From positions 2,274,501 through 2,338,500 of the forward strand of contig NZ_CP146275.1 in the NCBI RefSeq assembly GCF_037044555.1: a stretch of DNA of 64,000 bases. The letters are read 5' to 3'. The notes below the pieces were generated by a model. The model made no database searches and was not told the DNA's origin. It saw only the letters and a program-made list of their open reading frames with translations. This DNA comes from Pelagibacterium nitratireducens. GTDB lineage: Bacteria > Pseudomonadota > Alphaproteobacteria > Rhizobiales > Devosiaceae. The translations under genes were made by a program, and so were the position numbers. Shown piece by piece: positions 53,264 through 61,294 of the stretch (positions are counted from its first letter, which is position 1; each line of letters begins with the position of its first letter).

Positions 53264-53291
53264 CTGGCTCGTCCCTTGTTTAACTTTCTTT

Positions 53292-53311
53292 ATCGCGTTC
53301 CCGAACCGGGC
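53292..53311. repeat. Half copy of a family-B repeat
   Basis: ATCGCGTTCCCGAACCGGGC matches the left end of the copies at 42228-42336 but lacks the AAAAGTGG core and right arm. It lies in the 54-bp gap between the MlaD and lipoprotein genes. Confidence 0.5.
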
Positions 53312-53317
53312 CGTTAG

Positions 53318-54985
53318 TCACGGCGCGAAATCGCGCACGGTTTCTCCACCAAACACCAGTGACTGAGGATTGCGTTCGATTTGTTGCATAACGCGGTTGA
53401 ACAGCTCAAGGCTCCGTACTGCCTCGTTGGCGAGGGTCGTATAGGCGCCCAATCCGTTGTTGGTGAAATTTGAAAGTTCCGCCGACAGGGCCAGTGTGCG
53501 CTCGTCGAGCGCGTTGGCCAGACTTTCAATGGAATTGGCCGCAGTTGAAATGTCGGCGATCACCCGCTGGCCTTCAGGTGAGGCGGCGACGGTATTTAGC
53601 GTATCGGACAATTCGCGGATCGAGGTGGCGGCTGCGCTGAAGTCGGCAAACAGCGACTGGCCGTCGTCGGACGCGACCATTCCGTCCAAGCGGTCGATGA
53701 GTTGGCGCAGCGCTGTTGCCGTGGCACCAAATTCCTCGAACAGCATGCGGCCGTCCTCGGTGGTGATCATGCCGTCGATGCGGGCGATGATGGTATCGGC
53801 TCGCTCGGTGGCATTGCCCAGCGTTTCAGTGAAGGTGCGCGTGTTGGTGAGGATCTGATCGACATTGACGGCATTGCTGCCCAGCGCGGTCGAGAAGGAG
53901 TCGATATTGTCCATGGCGCGGGCAATGACGTCGGGGTCCACGGCCGCCGAAGCGCGATCGATCAGGTCCAGCGTGCCCTGCAGACCGTCCGAGACGCCCG
54001 AAAGGTTGGTGGCCAAGGAGCGGGCATCGTCAAAAAAGCCCTGGATGTTGTCCGTGTTATTGGCGAGCGTCTGGGCGAAGGCACCGACGTCTGCCACCGT
54101 CGAGCGAACATCCTCGGGGGGAATGGCCGCCACGATCTCGCGGACCTGAACAGTCAGATCGCGCAATTCGTCGGCAAGCGGACCGATGCGTTCGCTGGTC
54201 GCCGTCATCGACGACAGGAAGCCGTCGACACCCTCGGAGTTGGAGGCCAGCGCCGCAGAAAACGATTCAGCATTGGCAATCGTCCGCGAGAGGTTTTCGC
54301 GGTTGTCGGAAACCAGAAGCTCCAGCTCGGACAGCGTGGCAGTGGCGCTTTCGAGCGCCGTACTGACATTGGAAACGACGGTGTCGAAGTCCGAGCCCTC
54401 GCCTGCCCCCTCGACCAGACCTGCCAACCCGCTGGACAAATCGTCGATGCTGGCAAGGGTGGAGGTGAGCCGCTCTTCGTTGTCCGCAAAAAAGCTGTCG
54501 ATGCGCTCGAAGGTGGATTCGGCGTTGGCGATGATGTCGCGCGCGCCTTCCATTATCAGTTGGAAGTCGGACGCCTCGCCCTGCATCACGGCGATCGTCT
54601 GGCCCGCCTGTGGTTCGAGCCGCCCCGCTTCAAGCGTGCCGCCGAGAAGCTGAATATTGGCAAAGCCCGTCAGCCCTTGCACCTCGAGTATGGCGCGGGT
54701 GTCGTTCATCACCGGAGCGTCTGCTTCCACCGCGATGCGCGCGAGGACCTGGTTGGGGTCCTCGGGATTGATGGAAACCGCTTCGACGGTACCGACCGGG
54801 AGGCCATTGAACAGCACATTGGTGCCCGGCGTCAGCCCCGTGACGGCGCCATCGAAGACGATGCGGTAGGCAGCGCGTTCGGTTACCTGTCCGGCGATCG
54901 AGAACCAGTAGACAAAGCCCATTAACCCAGCGATGACCAGGGTCACAAAGGCGCCGACGATGGCGTAGTTGGCCTTATTTTCCAT
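53318..54985 (-). CDS. MlaD/MCE-domain substrate-binding protein with helical repeats
   Basis: A 555-residue periplasmic protein tethered by one N-terminal helix (YAIVGAFVTLVIAGLMGFVY). The MCE domain (VTGLTPGTNVLFNGLPVGTV, DTRAILEVQGLTGFANIQLL) spans roughly residues 40-130. The remainder is a long helical/coiled region; residues 408-497 hold three exact 30-residue repeats with a DG.xLF..F.A pattern. Long MCE proteins of this kind form hexameric tubes for lipid transfer across the periplasm. Four bp from the ATPase gene upstream. Confidence 0.92.
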   Translation of the reverse strand: MENKANYAIVGAFVTLVIAGLMGFVYWFSIAGQVTERAAYRIVFDGAVTGLTPGTNVLFNGLPVGTVEAVSINPEDPNQVLARIAVEADAPVMNDTRAILEVQGLTGFANIQLLGGTLEAGRLEPQAGQTIAVMQGEASDFQLIMEGARDIIANAESTFERIDSFFADNEERLTSTLASIDDLSSGLAGLVEGAGEGSDFDTVVSNVSTALESATATLSELELLVSDNRENLSRTIANAESFSAALASNSEGVDGFLSSMTATSERIGPLADELRDLTVQVREIVAAIPPEDVRSTVADVGAFAQTLANNTDNIQGFFDDARSLATNLSGVSDGLQGTLDLIDRASAAVDPDVIARAMDNIDSFSTALGSNAVNVDQILTNTRTFTETLGNATERADTIIARIDGMITTEDGRMLFEEFGATATALRQLIDRLDGMVASDDGQSLFADFSAAATSIRELSDTLNTVAASPEGQRVIADISTAANSIESLANALDERTLALSAELSNFTNNGLGAYTTLANEAVRSLELFNRVMQQIERNPQSLVFGGETVRDFAP

Positions 54986-54988
54986 CGA

Positions 54989-55768
54989 TCAGGTCTGCTC
55001 CAGATGGTGCTCGGCGCGTGGGCCGTGGAAGTAATCGACAAGCCAGGGGTCTTCGGATGCCTGCAACTGGGCGAGCGTGCCCACCTGCAACAGTTTTCCC
55101 TGACCCAAAGCGGCGATACGGTCGCAGACTGTAACAAGGCTGTCGAGATCGTGGGTGACCATATAGACGGTAAGCCCGAGCGCCGTCTTGAGGTTCAACA
55201 CAAGTTCATCGAAGCGGGCCGCGCCGATGGGATCGAGGCCGGCGGTCGGCTCGTCGAGAAAAATGATATCGGGGTCGAGCGCAAGGGCCCGGGCCAGAGC
55301 GGCACGCTTTATCATCCCGCCCGACAGTTCGGACGGATATAGGTTTTCCGAATCCGGGCCGAGACCGACGAGATCGATCTTGAAGCGGGCGATTTCGCGG
55401 CGCAGCTTTTTTGGGATGTCGAAATGTTCGCGCATCGGAAATTCGACGTTTTCGAGCACGGTCAGCGAGGAAAAAAGCGCGCCCTGCTGGAACAGGACGC
55501 CCCAGCGGCGCTCTATGGCGACGCGCTGGCTATAGGACAGGCTCGCATAGTCCTCGCCGAACACTTCGATGACGCCGGCGCGTTTGGGCAACAGGCCGAT
55601 CAAGGCACGCAGGGTTACCGACTTTCCCGAGCCTGAAGGGCCGATGACGCCAAGCACCTCGCCCTTGCGCACATCGAGGCTAAAGCCGTCGATGACGTTT
55701 TGATCGCCAAAGCCGACGACGAGATCGCGGATGGAAATAATGGGATCCGGCGTTGCAGCATCGACCAT
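54989..55768 (-). CDS. ABC transporter ATPase (MlaF-like)
   Basis: A 259-residue ATPase with Walker A GPSGSGKSVTLRALIGLL, Q-loop LFQQGALFSSLTVLENVEFP, signature LSGGMIKRAALARALALD and Walker B IIFLDEPTAGLDPIGA. GLDPIGA and the FQQGALF Q-loop are typical of MlaF. It sits between the permease and MCE genes with 3-bp spacing on each side. Confidence 0.94.
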   Translation of the reverse strand: MVDAATPDPIISIRDLVVGFGDQNVIDGFSLDVRKGEVLGVIGPSGSGKSVTLRALIGLLPKRAGVIEVFGEDYASLSYSQRVAIERRWGVLFQQGALFSSLTVLENVEFPMREHFDIPKKLRREIARFKIDLVGLGPDSENLYPSELSGGMIKRAALARALALDPDIIFLDEPTAGLDPIGAARFDELVLNLKTALGLTVYMVTHDLDSLVTVCDRIAALGQGKLLQVGTLAQLQASEDPWLVDYFHGPRAEHHLEQT

Positions 55769-55771
55769 TGG

Positions 55772-56968
55772 TCAGACTCCGATGGCCGCAAAGAACATGG
55801 CAAACAGGCCATCGGCGACGATGACCAGAAAGATCGACCGCACGACCGAGGCCGTTGTGTGGCGGCCCAGGGATTCCGCGCTGCCCTGCACCTTGAAGCC
55901 CTCGTTGGCCGCGACCAGCCCAATGATGACGGCCATGAAAGGCGCCTTGACCATGCCGACAAGGAGAGTTTGCATGTTGAGAGCACCCTGCAACCGGTCG
56001 AGAAAGATATCAAAAGGGATGCCGCCATAAACCAGTGCGACGATGGCGGCGCCCACGAGGCCCGAGAGAGCGCCAATGAAAGCCAGGAAGGGCAGGCCGA
56101 TCAACAGCGCGATCATGCGCGGCAGGATGAGCACCTGATAGGGATCGACGCCCATGACCTTGAGCGCGTCAAGTTCCTCGCGCATCCGCATGGAGCCCAG
56201 TTCGGCGGTTATGGCCGAGCCTGATCGTCCGGCGATCATGATAGCGGCAAGCAGGAGCCCCACTTCGCGCAGCATGAGGATGGCAGCGAGATCGACGACA
56301 TAGATCGCAACGCCGAAATTGTTAAGCTGGAGGATGGATTGCTGAGTGATTATGGCGCCGACCACCACTGAAATCAGCACGACAATGGGCACGGCCCGAA
56401 AGGCGATCAGATCGAGCTGGTTGACCAGTGCGGCAAAGCGGAACGGCGCACGAAAGGTGAGCGTGGCGCCGGCTGCGGCCATCACCCGCCCCAGAACGGC
56501 ATGAATGGCCACCACATCCACCAGCGCGTTGGCCGTCATGCGGCCGAACCCGTCGAATGGCCGTAAGAGCCAGGGCAGCGTGGGCTTGGCCACGGGGGCG
56601 TGCGGCTCTATAGCATTGACGTGGCTGAGCAGCGCTTCCTGCGCCTCGGTGGTGCCGGTGATTGCGGTTTGGACGCCCTGTCCCATCTCGTCACGGCGTC
56701 GCGCCAGAAGGAAGGCCCCGACCGTATCGAGCGCAGTCACGCCGGTCAGGTCGAACTCGAGCCGGGCCGGCACGGAACGGTCCGCAAAGGCGGCCTCGAT
56801 TCGCGACTGGATCTGCTGTGTCCATTGCGTGGTCCACGCGCCGGACAGCCGCGCGACAAGAGCACCGTCAGCATCGGACATCTCGATCTGGGGTTCATCC
56901 ACCTGACTCATGAAGTGCGCGCTTGTCGTTCCGTGCTGGTCGAATCCGAAGCCCTTGGGGCCGTTCAT
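55772..56968 (-). CDS. MlaE-family ABC permease with N-terminal STAS domain
   Basis: Up to 398 residues; an alternative ATG at 56911 (MSQVDEPQI) would remove 19. Residues about 25-120 form a STAS domain (ARLEFDLTGVTALDTVGAFL), the MlaB-like part here fused to the permease. The MlaE domain follows (LNNFGVAIYVVDLAAILMLR, MIAGRSGSAITAELGSMRMR) with about five membrane segments. First gene of the lipid-transport operon that continues to the lipoprotein at 52658. Confidence 0.93.
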   Translation of the reverse strand: MNGPKGFGFDQHGTTSAHFMSQVDEPQIEMSDADGALVARLSGAWTTQWTQQIQSRIEAAFADRSVPARLEFDLTGVTALDTVGAFLLARRRDEMGQGVQTAITGTTEAQEALLSHVNAIEPHAPVAKPTLPWLLRPFDGFGRMTANALVDVVAIHAVLGRVMAAAGATLTFRAPFRFAALVNQLDLIAFRAVPIVVLISVVVGAIITQQSILQLNNFGVAIYVVDLAAILMLREVGLLLAAIMIAGRSGSAITAELGSMRMREELDALKVMGVDPYQVLILPRMIALLIGLPFLAFIGALSGLVGAAIVALVYGGIPFDIFLDRLQGALNMQTLLVGMVKAPFMAVIIGLVAANEGFKVQGSAESLGRHTTASVVRSIFLVIVADGLFAMFFAAIGV

Positions 56969-57125
56969 GTTTTCTTAACATGGAGGAACAGGCTTGTCCT
57001 GACCGGGGTGGCACCGGCGCCCGCGCGCAAGAGAGATGACCGGCAGGTGATGCATTTGTGCACGTCGTAAGGCACCGCTCGGGACATGGCGCCCGGCGTG
57101 GTGTTCTTGCGGTTGGCTGGGAAAA

Positions 57126-57215
57126 TGGCGGAGAGGAAGGGATTCGAACCCTCGAGACAGTTACCCGCCTACGCCCTTAGCAGGGGCGCGCCTTCGACCA
57201 CTCGGCCACCTCTCC
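57126..57215 (-). tRNA. tRNA-Ser (anticodon GCT)
   Basis: A 90-nt class-II tRNA on the minus strand with CCA encoded. The acceptor stem is GGAGAGG/CCTCTCC, the anticodon loop CTGCTAA gives GCT (AGC/AGU codons), and a long variable arm is present, as expected for serine. Confidence 0.95.
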
Positions 57216-57366
57216 GAGGCGGGTGGTAGCCCGGAATGTCGCGGAAGTGCAAGGGGTTTTTGTCGCGAGAGGTGAAAATGGACGGGCGGGGGGCAATTTG
57301 CGGTTCGTGGAACCGGCGGGGCGGGCAAACCGTTTTGAAACCAGCGAACAAAAAGGAGAAGACAAA

Positions 57367-57570
57367 ATGAATCGCGATCAGATGGAAGGCAACTGGAAGC
57401 AGTTTACCGGCAGCGCCAAGGAACAGTGGGGCAAGCTCACTGATGATGACCTTGATGTCGTAGCCGGAAAGCGTGAGCAGCTCGAAGGAAAGATCCAGGA
57501 GCGCTATGGCAAGTCGAAAGACGAAGCCAAAAAAGAGGTCGATAACTGGTTCGACCGCAACGGCTGGTAA
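57367..57570 (+). CDS. CsbD-family stress protein
   Basis: A 67-residue helical hydrophilic protein: MNRDQMEGNWKQFTGSAKEQ, then KLTDDDLDVVAGKREQLEGK and ERYGKSKDEAKKEVD, the full CsbD domain. AAAAGGAGAAG is a strong ribosome site. CsbD proteins are induced by general stress in other bacteria; the molecular role is unknown. A perfect terminator follows, so it is a single-gene transcript. Confidence 0.93.
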   Translation: MNRDQMEGNWKQFTGSAKEQWGKLTDDDLDVVAGKREQLEGKIQERYGKSKDEAKKEVDNWFDRNGW

Positions 57571-57592
57571 GCGCCAAACAGCGCTGAACGAA

Positions 57593-57620
57593 AAAGGCGG
57601 CACCGGTGGGTGCCGCCTTT
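57593..57620. terminator. Rho-independent terminator after csbD-type gene
   Basis: A perfect 12-bp stem AAAGGCGGCACC/GGTGCCGCCTTT with loop GGTG and a downstream CTTTTG. It is 22 bp after the CsbD stop and six bp before the convergent GST stop; it can act in both directions. Confidence 0.88.
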
Positions 57621-57626
57621 CTTTTG

Positions 57627-58334
57627 TTACTTAGCGCGTTGATTGAAAAGAACTTTTTGCGCTTCCCTGTCGTCAGCGAGGTTCATCTGCTGATCCTCGG
57701 GAAGCTTGACCGCCAGACCGCGTTCGACCGCAGGGCGGGCCTTGAGGCGCTGCTGCCAGGCGGCCACATTGGGAAATTCACTTAGGTCCATGCCCTGCTT
57801 TTCCCAGCCGAGCGACCAGCTCAGCGAAGCCATGTCGGCGATGGAATACTCACCAGCGATGTAGTCCTGGCCTTCAAGCTGCTTGTTGAGCACGCCATAG
57901 AGGCGGTGGGTTTCGTTGACGTAGCGATCGATCGCATATTGAATTTTTTCAGGCGCATATTGCTTGAAATGATGGTTCTGACCGAGCATCGGGCCGAAAC
58001 CACCCATCTGCCAAAACAACCATTCGTCCACTTCTACCCTGGCGCGCGGGTCACGGGGATAAAACCGATCGAATTTTTCGGCGAGATATTTGAGGATCGC
58101 GCCGGATTCGAAGACCGAAATGGGCGCACCGCCGGGGCCTTCGGGGTCGACGATGGCGGGAATCTTGTTGTTGGGAGAGACCGCGAGAAACTCGGGCTTG
58201 AACTGGTCCCCCTTGCCGATATGGATGGCGTGAACCGTATAGGGAACACCCAATTCCTCGAGCATTATCGAGACCTTATGCCCATTGGGCGTGGGGAAAT
58301 AATAGAGATCGATGGGTTTGGTCTGCTCGGACAT
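57627..58334 (-). CDS. Glutathione S-transferase family protein (YfcG/YghU-like)
   Basis: A 235-residue cytosolic protein. The N-terminal thioredoxin fold has FPTPNGHKVSIMLEEL and NNKIPAIVDPEG, FESGAILKYLAEKF for glutathione binding; the C-terminal helical domain has YIAGEYSIADMASLSW. TPNGHKV matches the Ure2p-like YfcG/YghU group, which reduce disulfides with two glutathiones. Convergent with the CsbD gene. Confidence 0.9.
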   Translation of the reverse strand: MSEQTKPIDLYYFPTPNGHKVSIMLEELGVPYTVHAIHIGKGDQFKPEFLAVSPNNKIPAIVDPEGPGGAPISVFESGAILKYLAEKFDRFYPRDPRARVEVDEWLFWQMGGFGPMLGQNHHFKQYAPEKIQYAIDRYVNETHRLYGVLNKQLEGQDYIAGEYSIADMASLSWSLGWEKQGMDLSEFPNVAAWQQRLKARPAVERGLAVKLPEDQQMNLADDREAQKVLFNQRAK

Positions 58335-58446
58335 GGGGACTCCAATCTGCCGATTTCAGGTGTTGGACGGCACATCATCGTAATTGACCGATGAATGCAA
58401 GGCCCGGCAAGGAAAAACCGGGGCGCTGGGGCGCCCCGGCATGGTT

Positions 58447-58887
58447 TCAGGCGCGGGCCAGGACCATGTGCGGCTGGCCGTCGCTGGTGCGCGAGGGGGT
58501 TATTCCGTCGCGGTTGACCGTTGCATCGACGCGATGCCGGAAGGCGGAAAAGCTATCGAAAGCAACGACATCGACCGGCTCGTCGAACTGGATGGTCAGG
58601 CGGAACATCTCCCCTGCCCCCAGCGCCTTGACGCCGATGATGGTTCCGGTAAAGGGCTGCTTGAGATAGGTGCCGGAGACCTGCTGGCTGACGGCATAGG
58701 CCGGGCCGCGGGTGACGGGAAGCACGCCGGCGGCGGTGTTCCAGTCCCGGAATCCATGAAATCTCGCAACCATTTCAAGGGCTTGCGATTGCGTTAGAGT
58801 TCGACCGGCGTCGAGCTGGGCGGCACGATACTTGCGCGCCTCGGTCTTGAGGTCGGTCGTGGTCAGATGGGATGCAGGTTTACGCAT
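58447..58887 (-). CDS. Glyoxalase-related protein
   Basis: A 146-residue protein from the ATG at 58887, with GGAG nine nt upstream. The N-terminal block LTQSQALEMVARFHGFRDWN is the characteristic short helical motif of the glyoxalase-superfamily-related domain; the C-terminal part (GTIIGVKALGAGEMFRLTIQ) is beta-rich. Function unknown; no metal-binding histidine set of true glyoxalases is visible. Confidence 0.7.
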   Translation of the reverse strand: MRKPASHLTTTDLKTEARKYRAAQLDAGRTLTQSQALEMVARFHGFRDWNTAAGVLPVTRGPAYAVSQQVSGTYLKQPFTGTIIGVKALGAGEMFRLTIQFDEPVDVVAFDSFSAFRHRVDATVNRDGITPSRTSDGQPHMVLARA

Positions 58888-59163
58888 CGTCAAAGTCTCC
58901 ACGGCGGAATTTTCGTCTTGGGAGCCCGCATTGCCAAGCACCGCCAATGGGTTGGGACGATGTTTGCTGGTTCGCGCGGCCCGGAAAAGCCGGGTTGGCG
59001 TGGAAGACTTCACCGTAGGACATGTGCCCTTGCGGACGGCAGGCGCTTCAACCGAGTGCTCAGATAGGTATGCCGCGACGCTTTGTCAACATGGGCAACA
59101 ATGGCGCCAAAATGTATGGACTTGTGCGTTCGGGAGCCACAGATTGCGCAACATTGTGGGTAT

Positions 59164-59943
59164 GTGGGAATCCCGAAATTGACGTATGTGCTGCTGTTCG
59201 CCGCCGGCTTGCTCGGCGGGATGATCAATTCGCTCGCCGGGGGCGGCTCTTTTGTGATTTTTCCGGCGCTGTTGTTTGCCGGGGTGCCTCCGGTGCTCGC
59301 CAATGCGTCGAACACCTATGCGTGCCTGCCCGGATATGTGACCGGGGCGATCGGCTACTGGAAGCATATCGCGCCGCACAAGGGGCGGCTGGCGCTTTAT
59401 AGCGCGCTGGGGCTGGTGGGAGGATTTCTGGGCGCCGAGGCGCTGATGCGGATTTCGGACGAAGCGTTCTCGGTCATCATTCCCTGGCTGATGGCGTTCG
59501 CGGTGGCGATCTATATTTTCGGGCAACGGATCAACCGGTTCTTTGCCGCCCGCTCGGTGGGCTCGAAACGCGCGGCGCGGGCCGGCGCCATCGGGCTTTC
59601 GGTGCTGCTTTTGGCCATCAGCTTTTATGGCGGGTTCTTCAATGCGGGGCTGGGCATCGTGCTGCTGGCCTGGCTGGCGCTGGCCGGGTTCGAGGACGTT
59701 CATGCGATGAACGGGCTGAAACTGCTGATCTCGGCCGTGGTGTCGGTGGTGGCGGTGCTGCGGTTCGCTGCGACCGGGTCGATTGCGTGGGTCGAGGGCA
59801 GCGTGGCGCTGGCCGGGGCGATGGTTGGCGGGTTCGCGGCGGCGTATTTTTCGCACCTGGTGCCGGCCAAGGTGATCCGGGGGTTTGTGGTTGTGTATGG
59901 GGTGGGGCTGACGGTGTATTTTTTCTGGGGGGTTTATGGGTAG
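59164..59943 (+). CDS. TauE/SafE-family sulfite/anion exporter
   Basis: About 259 residues in seven to eight hydrophobic segments. The start is unclear: GTG at 59164 is chosen, and TTG at 59179 with GGAA upstream is as likely. Family hallmarks are GMINSLAGGGSFVIFPALLF near the start and NAGLGIVLLAWLALAGFEDV in the second half. Such proteins carry sulfite, sulfonates or other organic anions across the inner membrane. The region before it (58888-59163) shows no further gene. Confidence 0.85.
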   Translation: MGIPKLTYVLLFAAGLLGGMINSLAGGGSFVIFPALLFAGVPPVLANASNTYACLPGYVTGAIGYWKHIAPHKGRLALYSALGLVGGFLGAEALMRISDEAFSVIIPWLMAFAVAIYIFGQRINRFFAARSVGSKRAARAGAIGLSVLLLAISFYGGFFNAGLGIVLLAWLALAGFEDVHAMNGLKLLISAVVSVVAVLRFAATGSIAWVEGSVALAGAMVGGFAAAYFSHLVPAKVIRGFVVVYGVGLTVYFFWGVYG

Positions 59944-59964
59944 GCTCGCCTGTTTCCCGTTATC

Positions 59965-60409
59965 TCAGATGCGGGCGGCGGCGGCGCGCATGCCATCGAG
60001 GTCCGGCGCGTCGACGTGGCGATACCGGCCCTCGATGATGCTATAGACACCAAATGCCATGAGCCCCAACGAGATGGCACCGTAGAGGATACGGCCAAAC
60101 GGTAGGGCATAGACATAGTCCAGGGCTTCTTTGGTCCCTGCGGCCTGATCGGGTGAGACGGTCAGGGCCGCGTAGAAGAGAAAGCCGCCGATGATGGCGA
60201 AGATCGTGCCGCGCGCGATCAAACCGATTGCACAGATGGGGTCCATCCAGCGCTTGTGCTGACCGGGCAACCGCACGCGCTTGCGATAGCCGCGCAAGGC
60301 GCCGTACCAGACCTGTACGCCACCGGCGAAGAGAACACCGCAGGCAACAAGACCCAACAGGAACGGGCCGAAGGGCTGCTGGAGCAGCCAAGCCGAGGCC
60401 TGCTCCTCG
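59965..60409 (-). pseudogene. DUF1206 membrane protein, C-terminal fragment (split by IS66)
   Basis: The 3' part of a gene cut by the IS66 element, about 148 codons with no start of its own except through element sequence. It contains the second half of a DUF1206 module (QQPFGPFLLGLVACGVLFAG) and the third (AIGLIARGTIFAIIGGFLFY). Joining it to 62960-63333 restores one frame of 273 codons including stop. Confidence 0.88.
60402..60409. repeat. Left target-site duplication (GCTCCTCG)
   Basis: GCTCCTCG lies directly before the left end of the IS66 element and is repeated exactly at 62952-62959 after the right end. Eight bp is the expected duplication length for IS66. Confidence 0.93.
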
Positions 60410-60529
60410 GTAAGCGAGAAGCCCACCCCGTCTGGTGACGGCCGACATCCGGCGGTATTGGCACCCGAGAATTTGTGATGGGTGTTATGTTCTATGTCTA
60501 CGACTATGCCTGGAGATGGAAGTTTTCAT

Positions 60530-60880
60530 ATGATCGAGGCGGTGCCTGATCGTATGGAGGGCGCGCCTGTCGCTCGGCGGCGCCGGTGGTCGGATGCGTT
60601 CAAGGCCGAGATGGTGGCGCGCTGTCTTGAGCCTGGGGCCAACGTGTCGGCGCTGGCGCGCGAGATCGGGATTTCTCCTTCGCAGTTGTTCGGTTGGCGC
60701 ACCGAGGCATTCAAGCGCGGCGAGGTCGCAAAACGCGATGACGATGCAGGAGTGGTAGCCGCCGCAAGGTCTGAGCGCGGTATGATCGAGATCGTGGTCA
60801 GTGACACGGTGGTCCGGGTTGGCTCCGATGTCGGAGACGCCCATCTGCGGCGGGTAATCCGCGCTGTGCGGTCGGCATGA
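60530..60880 (+). CDS. tnpA: IS66 TnpA (helix-turn-helix accessory protein)
   Basis: About 116 residues from the ATG at 60530; starts at 60482 or 60497 are also possible. RRRRWSDAFKAEMVARCLEP and VSALAREIGISPSQLFGWRT form the HTH of IS66 OrfA. It overlaps tnpB by 4 bp (ATGA). Needed with TnpB for transposition in characterised IS66 members. Confidence 0.9.
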   Translation: MIEAVPDRMEGAPVARRRRWSDAFKAEMVARCLEPGANVSALAREIGISPSQLFGWRTEAFKRGEVAKRDDDAGVVAAARSERGMIEIVVSDTVVRVGSDVGDAHLRRVIRAVRSA

Positions 60881-61221
60881 TCCCTACGGGTGTAAAGGTT
60901 TATCTGGCCAGCCAGCCCGTGGACTTTCGCAAGGGGCCAGACGGTCTTGTTGGTCTGGTGCGCGATGCTGGAGCGGACCCCTTCAATGGCGCGCTCTATG
61001 TCTTTCGCGCCAAGCGGGCCGACCGGATCAAGATCGTGTGGTGGGATGGCACCGGACTTTGCCTTTACGCCAAGCGGTTGGAGAAGGCGGCGTTCTGCTG
61101 GCCGCGGATTGGTAATACTCGGGTGCAGATGAGCTACGCACAGCTGCTGGCACTGATCGAGGGGATGGACTGGAAGCGGGTGCGAACAGTGCCGGTGAAC
61201 CGGCCGCAATCTGCTGGGTAA
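60877..61221 (+). CDS. tnpB: IS66 TnpB accessory protein
   Basis: A 114-residue protein with the IS66 Orf2 block: VKVYLASQPVDFRKGPDGLV, then DPFNGALYVFRAKRADRIKI, VWWDGTGLCLYAKRLEKAAF. Full-length and intact. Followed by a 73-bp gap to tnpC. Confidence 0.95.
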   Translation: MIPTGVKVYLASQPVDFRKGPDGLVGLVRDAGADPFNGALYVFRAKRADRIKIVWWDGTGLCLYAKRLEKAAFCWPRIGNTRVQMSYAQLLALIEGMDWKRVRTVPVNRPQSAG

Positions 61222-61294
61222 ACGTCTGCGGCAGACTGACTCAGGGAGCGCAAAAAGCCAGGCAATCGGGGGTGTTTTGTGCCATGATCGCGGC

